From assembly GCA_002393735.1 (NCBI GenBank), contig DGTK01000006.1, forward strand, positions 27,338 through 91,337: a stretch of DNA of 64,000 nucleotides. The letters are read 5' to 3'. The notes below the pieces were generated by a model. The model saw only the letters and a program-made list of their open reading frames with translations. It had not been told where the DNA came from and made no database searches. Position 1 is the stretch's first letter, and every line of letters begins with the position of its first letter. Of the stretch, positions 42,711 to 50,710 are shown piece after piece. The position numbers and the translations under genes are program-made. Source of the DNA: Lachnospiraceae bacterium UBA4338 (lineage in GTDB: Bacteria > Bacillota > Clostridia > Lachnospirales > Lachnospiraceae).

Positions 42711-43403
42711 TTATTCTTTTTTAGGATACCTTGGATAAATCTTATCTTTAATATCCTGCATCTGCAAATCCATATGTGAGATGGTATCGGCACATTCCAA
42801 AAGCTGTGAACTTACAGCATCGATTAAATCTTCACTTAAATCTTTCTTATATTTTATTTCGTGTTCAAGTGAGGCCCAGAAATCCATGGCGATGGTTCGA
42901 AGCTGAACTTCAACCTTTAAATCTTCCCTGCCCTGAGAGAAGAATACGGGAATCTCAATTATCATGTGATAACTTCTGTATCCGTTTGTTTTGGGCTCTC
43001 TGATGTAGTCCTTATAGTCAATTAATTTGATATCGTCCTGCTTCAGAATCATGTCTGCGATTTCATAAATATCATCGATAAAATCACAGATTATACGTAT
43101 GCCTGCCACGTCCTTAACTTCATTCTGAATATTCTCCAAAGTGAAATCCAGTTTCTTACGTTCTAACTTATTGATTATACTTTTTGGTGTTTTAATTCTT
43201 GAATAAATTGCATGAATCGGATTTCTCTGATTCCTTATTGAAAGCTCATCGTTAAGTACCTCGAATTTGGTTCTTACCTCTTTAATGGCACAATTATATT
43301 TTGTCATAAGTTCGCTGTATTCATCGATGGCCGGCCTGATTTTATCCATAGGAAGGCTGTTCTGCAGCTCTTCTATGAGTGTGATTTGCTCTTCTCTGTT
43401 CAT
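42711..43403 (-). CDS. Small alarmone synthetase (RelA/SpoT domain, YjbM/YwaC type)
   Basis: A 230-residue (p)ppGpp synthetase without hydrolase or regulatory domains. The synthetase motifs are present: RIKTPKSIINKLERKK, VKDVAGIRIICDFIDDIY, KDYIREPKTNGYRSYHMI and EVQLRTIAMDFWASLEHEIK, including the Glu-x-Gln of the active site. Length and order fit the RelQ/RelP class, which makes alarmone during envelope stress and other conditions. GGGGTGG precedes the ATG. It is transcribed alone and convergent to the glycosylase. Confidence 0.94.
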   Translation of the reverse strand: MNREEQITLIEELQNSLPMDKIRPAIDEYSELMTKYNCAIKEVRTKFEVLNDELSIRNQRNPIHAIYSRIKTPKSIINKLERKKLDFTLENIQNEVKDVAGIRIICDFIDDIYEIADMILKQDDIKLIDYKDYIREPKTNGYRSYHMIIEIPVFFSQGREDLKVEVQLRTIAMDFWASLEHEIKYKKDLSEDLIDAVSSQLLECADTISHMDLQMQDIKDKIYPRYPKKE

Positions 43404-43543
43404 TTTGCCACCCCTGTTTTACATATATAGTTTATCTATTTATAAATGTTAATAATCATACTTTTTTTACTGTATAATTATAACATACTTTATGCATATA
43501 TGTATATAAACAAACTATGAACAAAAGATGAAAAAATAGTGAT

Positions 43544-43572
43544 TTGCCATCCACTTGACCAAGTGATATAAT
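43544..43572 (+). promoter_or_regulatory. Promoter with palindromic operator before the G3E GTPase operon
   Basis: TTGCCA (43544-43549), 17-base spacer, perfect TATAAT (43567-43572). The spacer contains the palindrome CACTTG-AC-CAAGTG (43552-43565), a good position for a repressor or a MerR-like activator. The remaining upstream gap to 43404 holds AT-rich DNA with no gene. Confidence 0.7.
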
Positions 43573-43643
43573 AGGTTGATGGGAAAAATCATAATTATCC
43601 GGATTGATGATTATGAATATCATATATGGAAGGAAGTGTTTGT

Positions 43644-44795
43644 ATGTCAAAAATTGATATTATCTCAGGTTTTTTAGGCGCTGGTAAGACAACGCTAATT
43701 CAAAAATTATTAAAGGAAAGTTTAAGTGGCCAAAAAGTTGTTCTCATTGAGAATGAGTTCGGTCAGATTGGTATCGATGGCGGTTTCCTTAAAGAGGCCG
43801 GAATTGAAATTAAAGAGATGAATTCGGGTTGTATCTGCTGTTCACTGGTCGGTGATTTTGGCGAATCTTTAAAAGAGGTTATAACCACATATGCACCTGA
43901 GAGAATAATTATTGAGCCATCAGGTGTTGGTAAATTATCCGATGTAATTAAGGCTGTATCAAAGGTTGAAACAGGTAATGCGCAGATGGAAGATGTATAT
44001 CTTAATTCTGCAGTTGCAGTTGTTGATGCTTCTAAATGTAAGATGTACATAAAGAACTTTGGAGAGTTCTTTATTAACCAGGTTGAAAGCGCCAAAACAA
44101 TTATTCTTTCAAGAACACAGAATATGTCTGATGATAAGTTAAAAGAAGTTGTTGCAATGTTAAGAGAACATAATGACAAGGCAACAATTATTACAACCCC
44201 TTGGGATGACTTAAAGGGTGATCAGATTCTTGAGACCATGGAATGTGGCAAGAGTCTTGAAGATGAACTTATGGCTGAAGTTATGAAGGAGCATGATGAG
44301 AATTGTACATGTGGTTGTCATGACCACCATCATCATGATGACGACGATGAACATGAACATCATCACCATCATGACGACGATGACGAAGATGAACACGAGC
44401 ATCATCACCACCATCATGACGACGATGACGAAGATGAACATGAGCATCATCATCACGAACATGGTGAAGAGTGCACATGTGGTTGTCATGACCACGATCA
44501 TCACCATCATCATGCAGATGAAGTATTCACAAGCTGGGGAGTCGAAACTACCAATAAGTATTCTATGGATGAAGTTAATGCACTTCTTGATGAACTTGAA
44601 GATGCTGGTAAGTACGGATTCATTCTTCGTTCCAAGGGTATGATTTATGATAAGGAAGGTGGCTTCATATACTTCGATTATGTACCGGGTGAGAAGAATG
44701 TTCGTAAGGGTACACCGGAAGTTACAGGAAAGATTGTTGTAATCGGTTCTGAGATTAAAGAAGATAATTTGGCTGAATTATTCGGTACAAAATAA
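43644..44795 (+). CDS. G3E family (CobW/P47K) GTPase with long His/Asp-rich metal-binding linker
   Basis: A GTP-dependent metal chaperone of the COG0523 group. The ATG at 43644 has GGAAGGAAG upstream, giving 383 residues. The Walker A motif is GFLGAGKTT (9-17), the family's metal-binding CxCC is Cys63-Ile-Cys65-Cys66, and a C-terminal CobW_C domain (about 295-383) follows. Between them (about 220-300) lies an extreme linker: two CTCGCHDH ends enclosing repeated His runs and Asp/Glu runs, which should bind zinc, nickel or cobalt ions. A second GTPase gene follows 14 bases later. The metal is not known; zinc is the likely guess. Confidence 0.93.
   Translation: MSKIDIISGFLGAGKTTLIQKLLKESLSGQKVVLIENEFGQIGIDGGFLKEAGIEIKEMNSGCICCSLVGDFGESLKEVITTYAPERIIIEPSGVGKLSDVIKAVSKVETGNAQMEDVYLNSAVAVVDASKCKMYIKNFGEFFINQVESAKTIILSRTQNMSDDKLKEVVAMLREHNDKATIITTPWDDLKGDQILETMECGKSLEDELMAEVMKEHDENCTCGCHDHHHHDDDDEHEHHHHHDDDDEDEHEHHHHHHDDDDEDEHEHHHHEHGEECTCGCHDHDHHHHHADEVFTSWGVETTNKYSMDEVNALLDELEDAGKYGFILRSKGMIYDKEGGFIYFDYVPGEKNVRKGTPEVTGKIVVIGSEIKEDNLAELFGTK
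44325..44462 (+). repeat. Imperfect tandem repeats encoding the His/Asp linker
   Basis: About three units of roughly 45-60 bases, each a run of CAT/CAC codons, a run of GAC/GAT codons and a GAAGATGAACA-type segment. They encode HHHHHH-DDDD-EDEHEHHHH patterns. Such repeats probably vary in number between strains. Confidence 0.75.
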
Positions 44796-44809
44796 GACGG
44801 GAGATTAGT

Positions 44810-45739
44810 ATGAAATCAGTTTTTCTGATAAATGGCTTTCTGGAAAGTGGTAAGACAGAATTTCTTACATTTACCATTTCTCAGGATTATTTCCAGATAA
44901 GAGGAACTACTCTTTTACTGGTATGTGAGCAGGGTGAAAAGGAGTATGATGAAGAACTTCTTAAGAAGACACATACAGTAGTTGAGTATATAGAAGACAA
45001 GGAAGGCATCAGTGCTTCAAAACTTATCGGATATGAAATGAAATATAAGCCGGAGCGTATTTTGATAGAGTATAACGGAATGTGGCAAAAATCTGACCTT
45101 AAACTTCCGTGGCACTGGAAGATAGACCAGCAGGTTACATTGATTGATGCATCCACATTTCCAATGTATTTTGGTAATATGCGTTCACTTATTAATGACA
45201 TGGTTAACGGCTCTGAACTTATTATATTCAACCGTTGCGACGGCATAACGGAACTTCCTACGTATAAGAGAAATATTATGGCTCTTAATCGTGACGCTGA
45301 GATTATATTTGAAGATTCAAATGGTGAAGTTACCACCACAATTGACGAGGAACTTCCATATGACTGCAATGCTGATTTAATAGAACTGGATGATAAAACC
45401 TATGGAATCTGGTTCTTCGATATGATGGACACTCCTGACAGATATGAAGGCAAGAAAGTTAAGTTCCTTGGCAGGGTGGTTAAACCGGAAGGCTTTGAAA
45501 AAGGACATTTTGTTCCGGGACGTTCTGCCATGACATGCTGCGCTGAAGATATTGCATTCCTTGGATTTGTTGCCAAGTGGGATAAGGCAGATGAAGTTAA
45601 TAACGGAGACTGGGTAAATGTAACAGGAACTGTTAAGCACGAATTCTGGAAAGACTACAAGGGAGTTGGTCCTGTACTTTATGTAGATTCAGTAGAGAAA
45701 GCCAAAGCTCCGAAGGAAGAAGTTATAAGTTTGGTATAG
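44810..45739 (+). CDS. G3E-type GTPase fused to a YcgQ/DUF1980-like C-terminal domain
   Basis: A 309-residue partner of the preceding gene. The N-terminal part has a Walker A motif (GFLESGKTEF) and a divergent CobW GTPase domain (about 1-185); the CxCC motif is missing, CEQGEKEYDEE standing in its place. The C-terminal 95 residues (YEGKKVKFLGRVVKPEGFEK, MTCCAEDIAFLGFVAKW) resemble the C-terminal domain of YcgQ (TIGR03943/DUF1980), a Zur-controlled protein that works with the YcgR permease-like protein in bacilli. The conserved TCCAED may bind metal. A fused pair suggests a metal-transfer module for zinc-poor conditions. Confidence 0.85.
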   Translation: MKSVFLINGFLESGKTEFLTFTISQDYFQIRGTTLLLVCEQGEKEYDEELLKKTHTVVEYIEDKEGISASKLIGYEMKYKPERILIEYNGMWQKSDLKLPWHWKIDQQVTLIDASTFPMYFGNMRSLINDMVNGSELIIFNRCDGITELPTYKRNIMALNRDAEIIFEDSNGEVTTTIDEELPYDCNADLIELDDKTYGIWFFDMMDTPDRYEGKKVKFLGRVVKPEGFEKGHFVPGRSAMTCCAEDIAFLGFVAKWDKADEVNNGDWVNVTGTVKHEFWKDYKGVGPVLYVDSVEKAKAPKEEVISLV

Positions 45740-45747
45740 TAAGATTA

Positions 45748-45784
45748 AGAGCCACTCAATTGAGTGGCTCTAATTAGTTTTTTT
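45748..45784 (+). terminator. Terminator of the G3E GTPase operon
   Basis: A perfect 24-base palindrome (45748-45771) is followed by AATTAG and a run of seven Ts. Confidence 0.9.
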
Positions 45785-45880
45785 ATTAATCGCGCTGCGT
45801 CCAAAACTACTCTCCCAAAAACTCATTGCTGCAAGCAGCACAGGATCGCTTTTGTGAGAGCATTTTGTCCTTGCGCTCAT
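45770..45880 (-). CDS. Possible 36-residue small protein between two operons
   Basis: On the minus strand an ATG at 45880 opens a frame of 36 codons that includes SDPVLLAAMSFWESSFGRSA and ends with TAG inside the neighbouring terminator. No ribosome binding site is clear. The peptide contains a small hydrophobic then aromatic segment. Similar short peptides appear to recur between genes in related bacteria, which would make this an intergenic repeat and not a gene; I cannot confirm that from this window. The rest of the 190-base gap consists of terminators. Confidence 0.35.
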   Translation of the reverse strand: MSARTKCSHKSDPVLLAAMSFWESSFGRSAINKKTN

Positions 45881-45897
45881 TATGTACCATCATAAAA

Positions 45898-45925
45898 AAA
45901 CCACTACGTTGACATGTAGTGGTTT
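45898..45925. terminator. Terminator of pyrB-pyrI (probably bidirectional)
   Basis: AAACCACTAC (45898-45907) pairs with GTAGTGGTTT (45916-45925); on the minus strand TTTTTT follows the stem. Confidence 0.85.
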
Positions 45926-45931
45926 AATTAT

Positions 45932-46384
45932 TTATCTATTCTTCTTTTTTGATCCGTCGCCTTTGCCGACTTTCTCTTCACAGTATTTGCATCTGTATAT
46001 TCCTTTGTCTTCATCTGCTAAGATAAAGATATGTGGAAGTTCCTGCTCTATGCTGGTGATGCATCTTGGGTTAGTGCATTTAAAGACATTCTTAATCTGT
46101 TTTGGAAGAGTAAGCTCTTTCTTCTCGACGATTTCGCCGTCCTTAACAACATTAACTGTAATATTATGATTGATTACAGCGAGAACATCCATATTCAGTT
46201 CTTCGATTCCGCATTCAACTTTCAGAATATCCTTTCTGCCCATTTTGCTGCTTTTGGCATTCTGTATCATGGCTACCGTGCAATCCATATCAGCCAGTCC
46301 CAGGTGTTTATACAGTTCAAGGGACTGTCCCGCTTCGATATGATCAAGTACGTAGCCCTCTTCGATTTTACCCACGTTTAACAT
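45932..46384 (-). CDS. pyrI: Aspartate carbamoyltransferase regulatory subunit
   Basis: PyrI binds CTP and ATP and gives allosteric control to the PyrB catalytic trimers. The 150-residue protein has an N-terminal allosteric domain and a C-terminal zinc domain with four cysteines in CTNPRC and CKYCEEK, the structural zinc site that contacts PyrB. A basic tail of Lys and Arg ends the protein. It lies 11 bases after pyrB on the same strand. The presence of PyrI in a Firmicute is common in Clostridia and means the enzyme is probably feedback-regulated by nucleotides. Confidence 0.96.
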   Translation of the reverse strand: MLNVGKIEEGYVLDHIEAGQSLELYKHLGLADMDCTVAMIQNAKSSKMGRKDILKVECGIEELNMDVLAVINHNITVNVVKDGEIVEKKELTLPKQIKNVFKCTNPRCITSIEQELPHIFILADEDKGIYRCKYCEEKVGKGDGSKKKNR

Positions 46385-46395
46385 ATCATCCCTCC

Positions 46396-47307
46396 TTAAT
46401 TAAGCTCAAGCAGTGTAATAATGAGAGCCATTCTTACATACTTGCCATATAAAGCCTGTTTAAAATAAACGGCTCTTGGATCGTCATCGACTTCCACAGA
46501 GATTTCATTAACTCTCGGAAGAGGGTGGAGTACCAACATATCATCTTTGGCCTTGGCCATTTTGGCTTTGTTGAGAATATAGAAATCTTTCAAACGGATA
46601 TAATCTTCCTCGTTGAAGAATCTTTCTCTCTGAACTCTTGTCATATATAACAAATCAAGTTTTGGCATAACATCATCAAGGCTTATTACCTCTTCATAAT
46701 CGATATTAAGCTCTTTTAACTTTTCTGTTATATATTCCGGAATTCTAAGTTCTTCTGGGGAAATGAAAATGAATTTGATATTGTCATATCTGATTAAAGC
46801 GTTAATTAATGAATGAACAGTACGTCCGAATTTAAGGTCGCCGCATAAACCAATGGTAAAATTATTTAAACGTCCCTTTAGTGAGCGGATTGTAAGTAAA
46901 TCTGTGAGTGTCTGGGTGGGATGCTGATGTCCACCGTCGCCTGCGTTAATCACAGGAATGGAAGAATGCTGCATGGCAACCATTGGAGCGCCTTCCTTGG
47001 GATGCCTCATGGCACATATATCAGCGTAACAGGAGATGATTCTGATGGTATCCGAGACGCTTTCCCCTTTTGATGCCGAAGATGAAGACGCTTCGGAGAA
47101 GCCGAGAACTTCGCCTCCGAGACTTAACATGGCCGACTCAAAACTTAATCTTGTACGTGTACTTGGTTCGTAGAAACAGGTAGCCAATTGCTTGCCCTGA
47201 CAGATGTGAGAATATTTGCCCGGATTTCTTTCGATATCACCAGCTAAATCGAAGAGTCTGTCCAGCTCCTCGGTGGTGAAATCCAAGGGACTCATAAGAT
47301 GTCGCAT
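46396..47307 (-). CDS. pyrB: Aspartate carbamoyltransferase catalytic subunit
   Basis: PyrB makes N-carbamoyl-aspartate, the committed step of pyrimidine synthesis. The 303-residue protein shows the carbamoyl-phosphate site STRTRLSFESAM, the HPTQTLTDLLTI block and the aspartate-binding stretch HPLPRVNEI. GAAAGGA precedes the ATG. The other pyr genes are not in the window. No attenuator or PyrR-type leader is visible in the 200-base upstream region, only a sigma-A-like promoter. Confidence 0.97.
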   Translation of the reverse strand: MRHLMSPLDFTTEELDRLFDLAGDIERNPGKYSHICQGKQLATCFYEPSTRTRLSFESAMLSLGGEVLGFSEASSSSASKGESVSDTIRIISCYADICAMRHPKEGAPMVAMQHSSIPVINAGDGGHQHPTQTLTDLLTIRSLKGRLNNFTIGLCGDLKFGRTVHSLINALIRYDNIKFIFISPEELRIPEYITEKLKELNIDYEEVISLDDVMPKLDLLYMTRVQRERFFNEEDYIRLKDFYILNKAKMAKAKDDMLVLHPLPRVNEISVEVDDDPRAVYFKQALYGKYVRMALIITLLELN

Positions 47308-47356
47308 AAATAGATTCCTTTCGTGAAATAGATATAATTTCGCAACTTTCTAGGCT

Positions 47357-47386
47357 ATAATAACACACTCTAAAAGTGGGGCGCAA
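47357..47386 (-). promoter_or_regulatory. Promoter of pyrB-pyrI
   Basis: On the minus strand TTGCGC (47386-47381), 18-base spacer, TATTAT (47362-47357). Confidence 0.5.
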
Positions 47387-47434
47387 CACATTTAAAAATG
47401 TTTTGTAAAAAAGTTTGAAAAGTGCGTATTTTGG

Positions 47435-47463
47435 TTGTTTTAAGGGCAAAATTGTTATATAAT
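47435..47463 (+). promoter_or_regulatory. Promoter of the PH-domain gene
   Basis: TTGTTT (47435-47440), 17-base spacer, TATAAT (47458-47463); GAAGGGAGA lies before the ATG at 47510. Confidence 0.6.
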
Positions 47464-47509
47464 TAATCTGTGTTTTCACTTATTCCATGTAGAAGGGAGA
47501 TTTGGAAAA

Positions 47510-47917
47510 ATGGAACAGAATAATAATATTATGGAAGACGATAACGGGACCGTCCTTGAAGAGAAAAAGAGGTGGGGATTTTTCGGACTTCCATTTACGT
47601 TTACTAAATATACAATTAAGGAGAATGTAGTAACAATCGACTCGGGATTATTTACCAAAGTGCAGGACGATTGCTATATGTATAAAATCCAGGATGTTAA
47701 GCTTAGAAAGACTTTAACTCAGAGATGGTTTAAGCTGGGTGATGTTGTATGTTATACAGGCGATACCACACATCACGAGCTGGTTCTTAAGAATATCAGA
47801 AATTCGGATGAGATTAAGGATTTCATTTTGAAATATTCAGAACAGCAGAGAATTAAAAGAAGGACCATTAATACACTTAATATTGATGCTGCCATCGATG
47901 ATATTACAGATATTTAA
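47510..47917 (+). CDS. Bacterial PH-domain protein (YdbS-like, soluble)
   Basis: A 135-residue protein. After a polar N-terminus the sequence reads as a small bacterial PH domain (about 25-110): FTFTKYTIKENVVTIDSGLF, YMYKIQDVKLRKTLTQRWF, GDVVCYTGDTTHHELVLKNI and DEIKDFILKYSEQQR. The same pattern occurs in the bPH_2 (DUF304) family, but the membrane helices common in that family are absent. No function is known. It is a single-gene unit with promoter and terminator, between the divergent pyrB and folC. Confidence 0.8.
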   Translation: MEQNNNIMEDDNGTVLEEKKRWGFFGLPFTFTKYTIKENVVTIDSGLFTKVQDDCYMYKIQDVKLRKTLTQRWFKLGDVVCYTGDTTHHELVLKNIRNSDEIKDFILKYSEQQRIKRRTINTLNIDAAIDDITDI

Positions 47918-47921
47918 ATTC

Positions 47922-47963
47922 AAAGCACTTAACTTCCTTTGGTGGCGGGTTAAGTGCTTTTTA
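47922..47963 (+). terminator. Terminator of the PH-domain gene
   Basis: AAAGCACTTAAC (47922-47933) pairs with GTTAAGTGCTTT (47949-47960), followed by TTT. Confidence 0.85.
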
Positions 47964-47985
47964 TGCGATGTAGATTGAGATAAAG

Positions 47986-49275
47986 ATGAACTATAATCAG
48001 ATACAGTTGTTTTTGCATGATAATATCGAGCCAAAGGGCAGTGTGTTGGGACTTGATGCTGTTAGGGCACTGCTTGACAGACTGGGAAACCCGGAGAATG
48101 ATCTTAAATTTATTCACATTACGGGAACCAATGGCAAGGGCTCTGTGGGTGCCATATTAGAGAGCGTTCTGATGGCTGCAGGCTACAGCGTTGGAAGATT
48201 TACATCCCCGGCGGTTCTGGATAAGTTTGAGACCATAACTTATAACAGGAAGAATATAACAAAGAAGTTTTATACAGAAGGCTATAGCCGGATTATTGAA
48301 GAATATAAGGCTATGGAGGAAGAGGGGAAGAATACTCCGACAGTTTTTGAAACTGAATTTGCTCTGGCACTTTTATATTTCAAAAGTAAAATCCCCGACT
48401 TTTGCTTAATTGAAGTAGGCATGGGTGGTGATACGGACGCCACAAATGTGATTACCAAAAAGGAAGAAGCGATTATTACTCATATAAGTCTTGAACATCA
48501 GGCATTTCTTGGTAAGACTTTAGAAGAGATTGCCACTCACAAGGCAGGGATAATAAAGGAAGGCGCAAGCGTTATTACAGCCCCTCAGGAAAAGGAGGTT
48601 TTAGATGTAATAAAGCAAAAGGCCAAAGAGTGCGAAACGCCACTTTATGAGGCTAATGAAGAAGATATTAAAAAGGCTTCATCAACTGTAAAGGGATGGA
48701 CCTTTGGATATAAGGATATTAAGAAAATCTTTGTTCCAATGGCAGGTGAATATCAAAAGAGTAATATTGTCACAGCATTAAAGGCAATAGAAGGTCTTAG
48801 GGATAAAGGCTATGAAATATCTGATGAGCAAATAGTCAAAGGGTTTAAGGAAACCTACTGGCCTTGCAGGTTCGAGACGGTTTCAAGAAAACCACTGATA
48901 ATTATGGATGGCGCCCACAATGTGGATGCTGCGTCAAAACTTATGCAGAGCGTTCAGAATTATGATTTGTCAGGCAAACTTATCTATATAGTTGGAATAC
49001 TTAAAGATAAGAATTATGAGGAGATGGTTAAACTGTCATATCCGCATGCAATGGCAGTCATAACAATAACTCCGCCGGAGAATCCCAGAGCGCTTGATGG
49101 ATATAAACTTGCAGAAGAATATAATAAATATATTGCCAATGTAACGGCAGCAGATTCACTTGAAGATGCCATATTTTTAGCCAGGGCAATGGCGGGAAAA
49201 GATGGAAATATTTTAATCTGGGGTTCCCTTTCTTACCTGGGAAAGATGAGGGAAATCCTTAAGATGAACAAATAA
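47986..49275 (+). CDS. folC: Folylpolyglutamate synthase / dihydrofolate synthase
   Basis: FolC adds glutamate to dihydropteroate and to folates. The 429-residue protein has the P-loop GTNGKGS near residue 45, the FTSPAVLDKFETI stretch, IEVGMGGDTDATN and the C-terminal DGAHNVDA motif of Mur-ligase-like enzymes. It is the first of four folate genes in the order folC, folE, folP, folBK, with gaps of 18, 43 and 9 bases. The upstream sequence has a weak ribosome binding site (GAGATAAAG). The pathway connects with glyA, which uses the product. Confidence 0.96.
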   Translation: MNYNQIQLFLHDNIEPKGSVLGLDAVRALLDRLGNPENDLKFIHITGTNGKGSVGAILESVLMAAGYSVGRFTSPAVLDKFETITYNRKNITKKFYTEGYSRIIEEYKAMEEEGKNTPTVFETEFALALLYFKSKIPDFCLIEVGMGGDTDATNVITKKEEAIITHISLEHQAFLGKTLEEIATHKAGIIKEGASVITAPQEKEVLDVIKQKAKECETPLYEANEEDIKKASSTVKGWTFGYKDIKKIFVPMAGEYQKSNIVTALKAIEGLRDKGYEISDEQIVKGFKETYWPCRFETVSRKPLIIMDGAHNVDAASKLMQSVQNYDLSGKLIYIVGILKDKNYEEMVKLSYPHAMAVITITPPENPRALDGYKLAEEYNKYIANVTAADSLEDAIFLARAMAGKDGNILIWGSLSYLGKMREILKMNK

Positions 49276-49293
49276 TTAAAATTAGAGGGCGAT

Positions 49294-49851
49294 ATGATTA
49301 ACGAAGACAAGATTAAACAGGGTGTGGAATTAATACTTGAAGGTATCGGAGAGGATTTGGAAAGAGAAGGCCTTAAAGATACACCTGACAGAATAGCCAG
49401 AATGTATAAAGAGATAATGGCCGGCTATGATGACAGCGCAAAGACTCATTTATCCAAAAGATTCCATGTTGATAACAACGAAATGGTTATCGAGAAGGAC
49501 ATAGTATTTTATTCCATGTGTGAACATCATATGATGCCATTTTTCGGTAAGGCTCATATAGCATATATTCCAAACGGTGAGGTTGTTGGAATAAGCAAGC
49601 TTGCAAGAACCGTTGAAGTATATGCCAAGAGATTACAGATTCAGGAAAGAATGACTTCACAGATAGCAGATGCATTAATGGATGAACTTAAGTGCAAAGG
49701 GGTTATGGTAATGCTTGAAGCAGAGCACTTATGCGTATCCATGAGAGGCATTAAGAAACCGGGCAGCCAGACTGTAAGTTTCGTATGCAGAGGAGTCTTC
49801 GAAGATAACCAGAAAATGCAGGAGAAGTTCCTGCAGATAGTTAAAAGATAA
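49294..49851 (+). CDS. folE: GTP cyclohydrolase I (FolE1)
   Basis: FolE converts GTP to dihydroneopterin triphosphate, the entry to folate synthesis. The 185-residue protein has the zinc ligands Cys and His in SMCEHHMMPFFG and the second Cys in EAEHLCVSMRG, with the family block ISKLARTVEVYAKRLQIQER. GAGGGCGAT precedes the ATG. It belongs to the zinc-dependent type I, in a genome that also has zinc-chaperone GTPases at 43.6-45.7 kb; COG0523 proteins are often linked to folE variants, although here FolE1 itself is the classical type. Confidence 0.97.
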   Translation: MINEDKIKQGVELILEGIGEDLEREGLKDTPDRIARMYKEIMAGYDDSAKTHLSKRFHVDNNEMVIEKDIVFYSMCEHHMMPFFGKAHIAYIPNGEVVGISKLARTVEVYAKRLQIQERMTSQIADALMDELKCKGVMVMLEAEHLCVSMRGIKKPGSQTVSFVCRGVFEDNQKMQEKFLQIVKR

Positions 49852-49894
49852 GACTTAAAACGCTGTTTAAATAAGGGGTAAGGAGGTATTGATT

Positions 49895-50701
49895 ATGCGT
49901 ATAGGATCAAGAGAATTTGATGTTGATAATCATACACATATAATGGGAATTCTTAATGTCACGCCTGATTCTTTTTCTGACGGCGGTAAATATATGCTGG
50001 TGGATAATGCTTTAAAAAGAGCAGAAGAGATGATAAAAGAAGGCGCAGACATTATTGATGTTGGCGGTGAATCAACAAGACCGGGATATGTACCTGTTTC
50101 CGAGGTTGAGCAGATAGAGAGAGTTATTCCGGTTATTGAAAAGATAAAGAATAATTTTGACACTCCTGTATCCATTGATACATATAAGGCGGGAGTAGCC
50201 CAGGCGGCAATCGAAGCAGGAATTGACTTGGTTAATGACATATGGGCGCTGCAGGACAGTGAATTAATGGCAGAGGTAGTTGCCAAAAGTGATGTGGCCT
50301 GCGTTCTTATGCATAACCGTAAGTCTCCTGATTATGATGACTTTATGCATGATGTTTGCCTTGATTTATCTGAATATATTAAAAATGCTGAAAAAGCAGG
50401 AATCCCTGATGATAAAATCATCATCGACCCGGGAGTTGGTTTTGGCAAGACTTATGAGCAGAATTTAATGATAATTAATAATTTAGAGGAGTTCCACATG
50501 TTTGGATATCCGATTTTGATTGGAACTTCACGTAAATCAGTTATTGGTCTTACATTAGACCTCCCAATATTCGAAAGAGTGGAAGGTACACTGGCAACCA
50601 CGGTTATGTCAGTAATGAAGGGAGCAGCCTTCGTAAGAGTTCATGATGTTAAAGAAAATGCCAGAGCTATTAGAATGACAGAAGCCATTCTTGGCAGATA
50701 G
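49895..50701 (+). CDS. folP: Dihydropteroate synthase
   Basis: FolP condenses p-aminobenzoate with hydroxymethyl-dihydropterin diphosphate and is the sulphonamide target. The start is ATG 49895 with AGGAGG eight bases upstream, giving 268 residues. All signature blocks are present: GILNVTPDSFSDGGKY, IIDVGGESTRPGY, SIDTYKAGVA, VNDIWALQD, DPGVGFGKT and GTSRKS with RVHDVKENARA near the end. The gene is spaced nine bases from folBK. Confidence 0.97.
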   Translation: MRIGSREFDVDNHTHIMGILNVTPDSFSDGGKYMLVDNALKRAEEMIKEGADIIDVGGESTRPGYVPVSEVEQIERVIPVIEKIKNNFDTPVSIDTYKAGVAQAAIEAGIDLVNDIWALQDSELMAEVVAKSDVACVLMHNRKSPDYDDFMHDVCLDLSEYIKNAEKAGIPDDKIIIDPGVGFGKTYEQNLMIINNLEEFHMFGYPILIGTSRKSVIGLTLDLPIFERVEGTLATTVMSVMKGAAFVRVHDVKENARAIRMTEAILGR

Positions 50702-50710
50702 GAGGGGGTT

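Noticed and set aside
43456..43650. 64-codon minus-strand frame upstream of the G3E operon
   Set aside because: It covers the operon promoter on the other strand, has no ribosome binding site and no family resemblance.
44281..44513. Long His- or Met-rich frames on other strands opposite the metal linker
   Set aside because: They arise from the CAT/GAC codon repeats of the G3E gene; the coding frame with Walker A and CxCC is clear.
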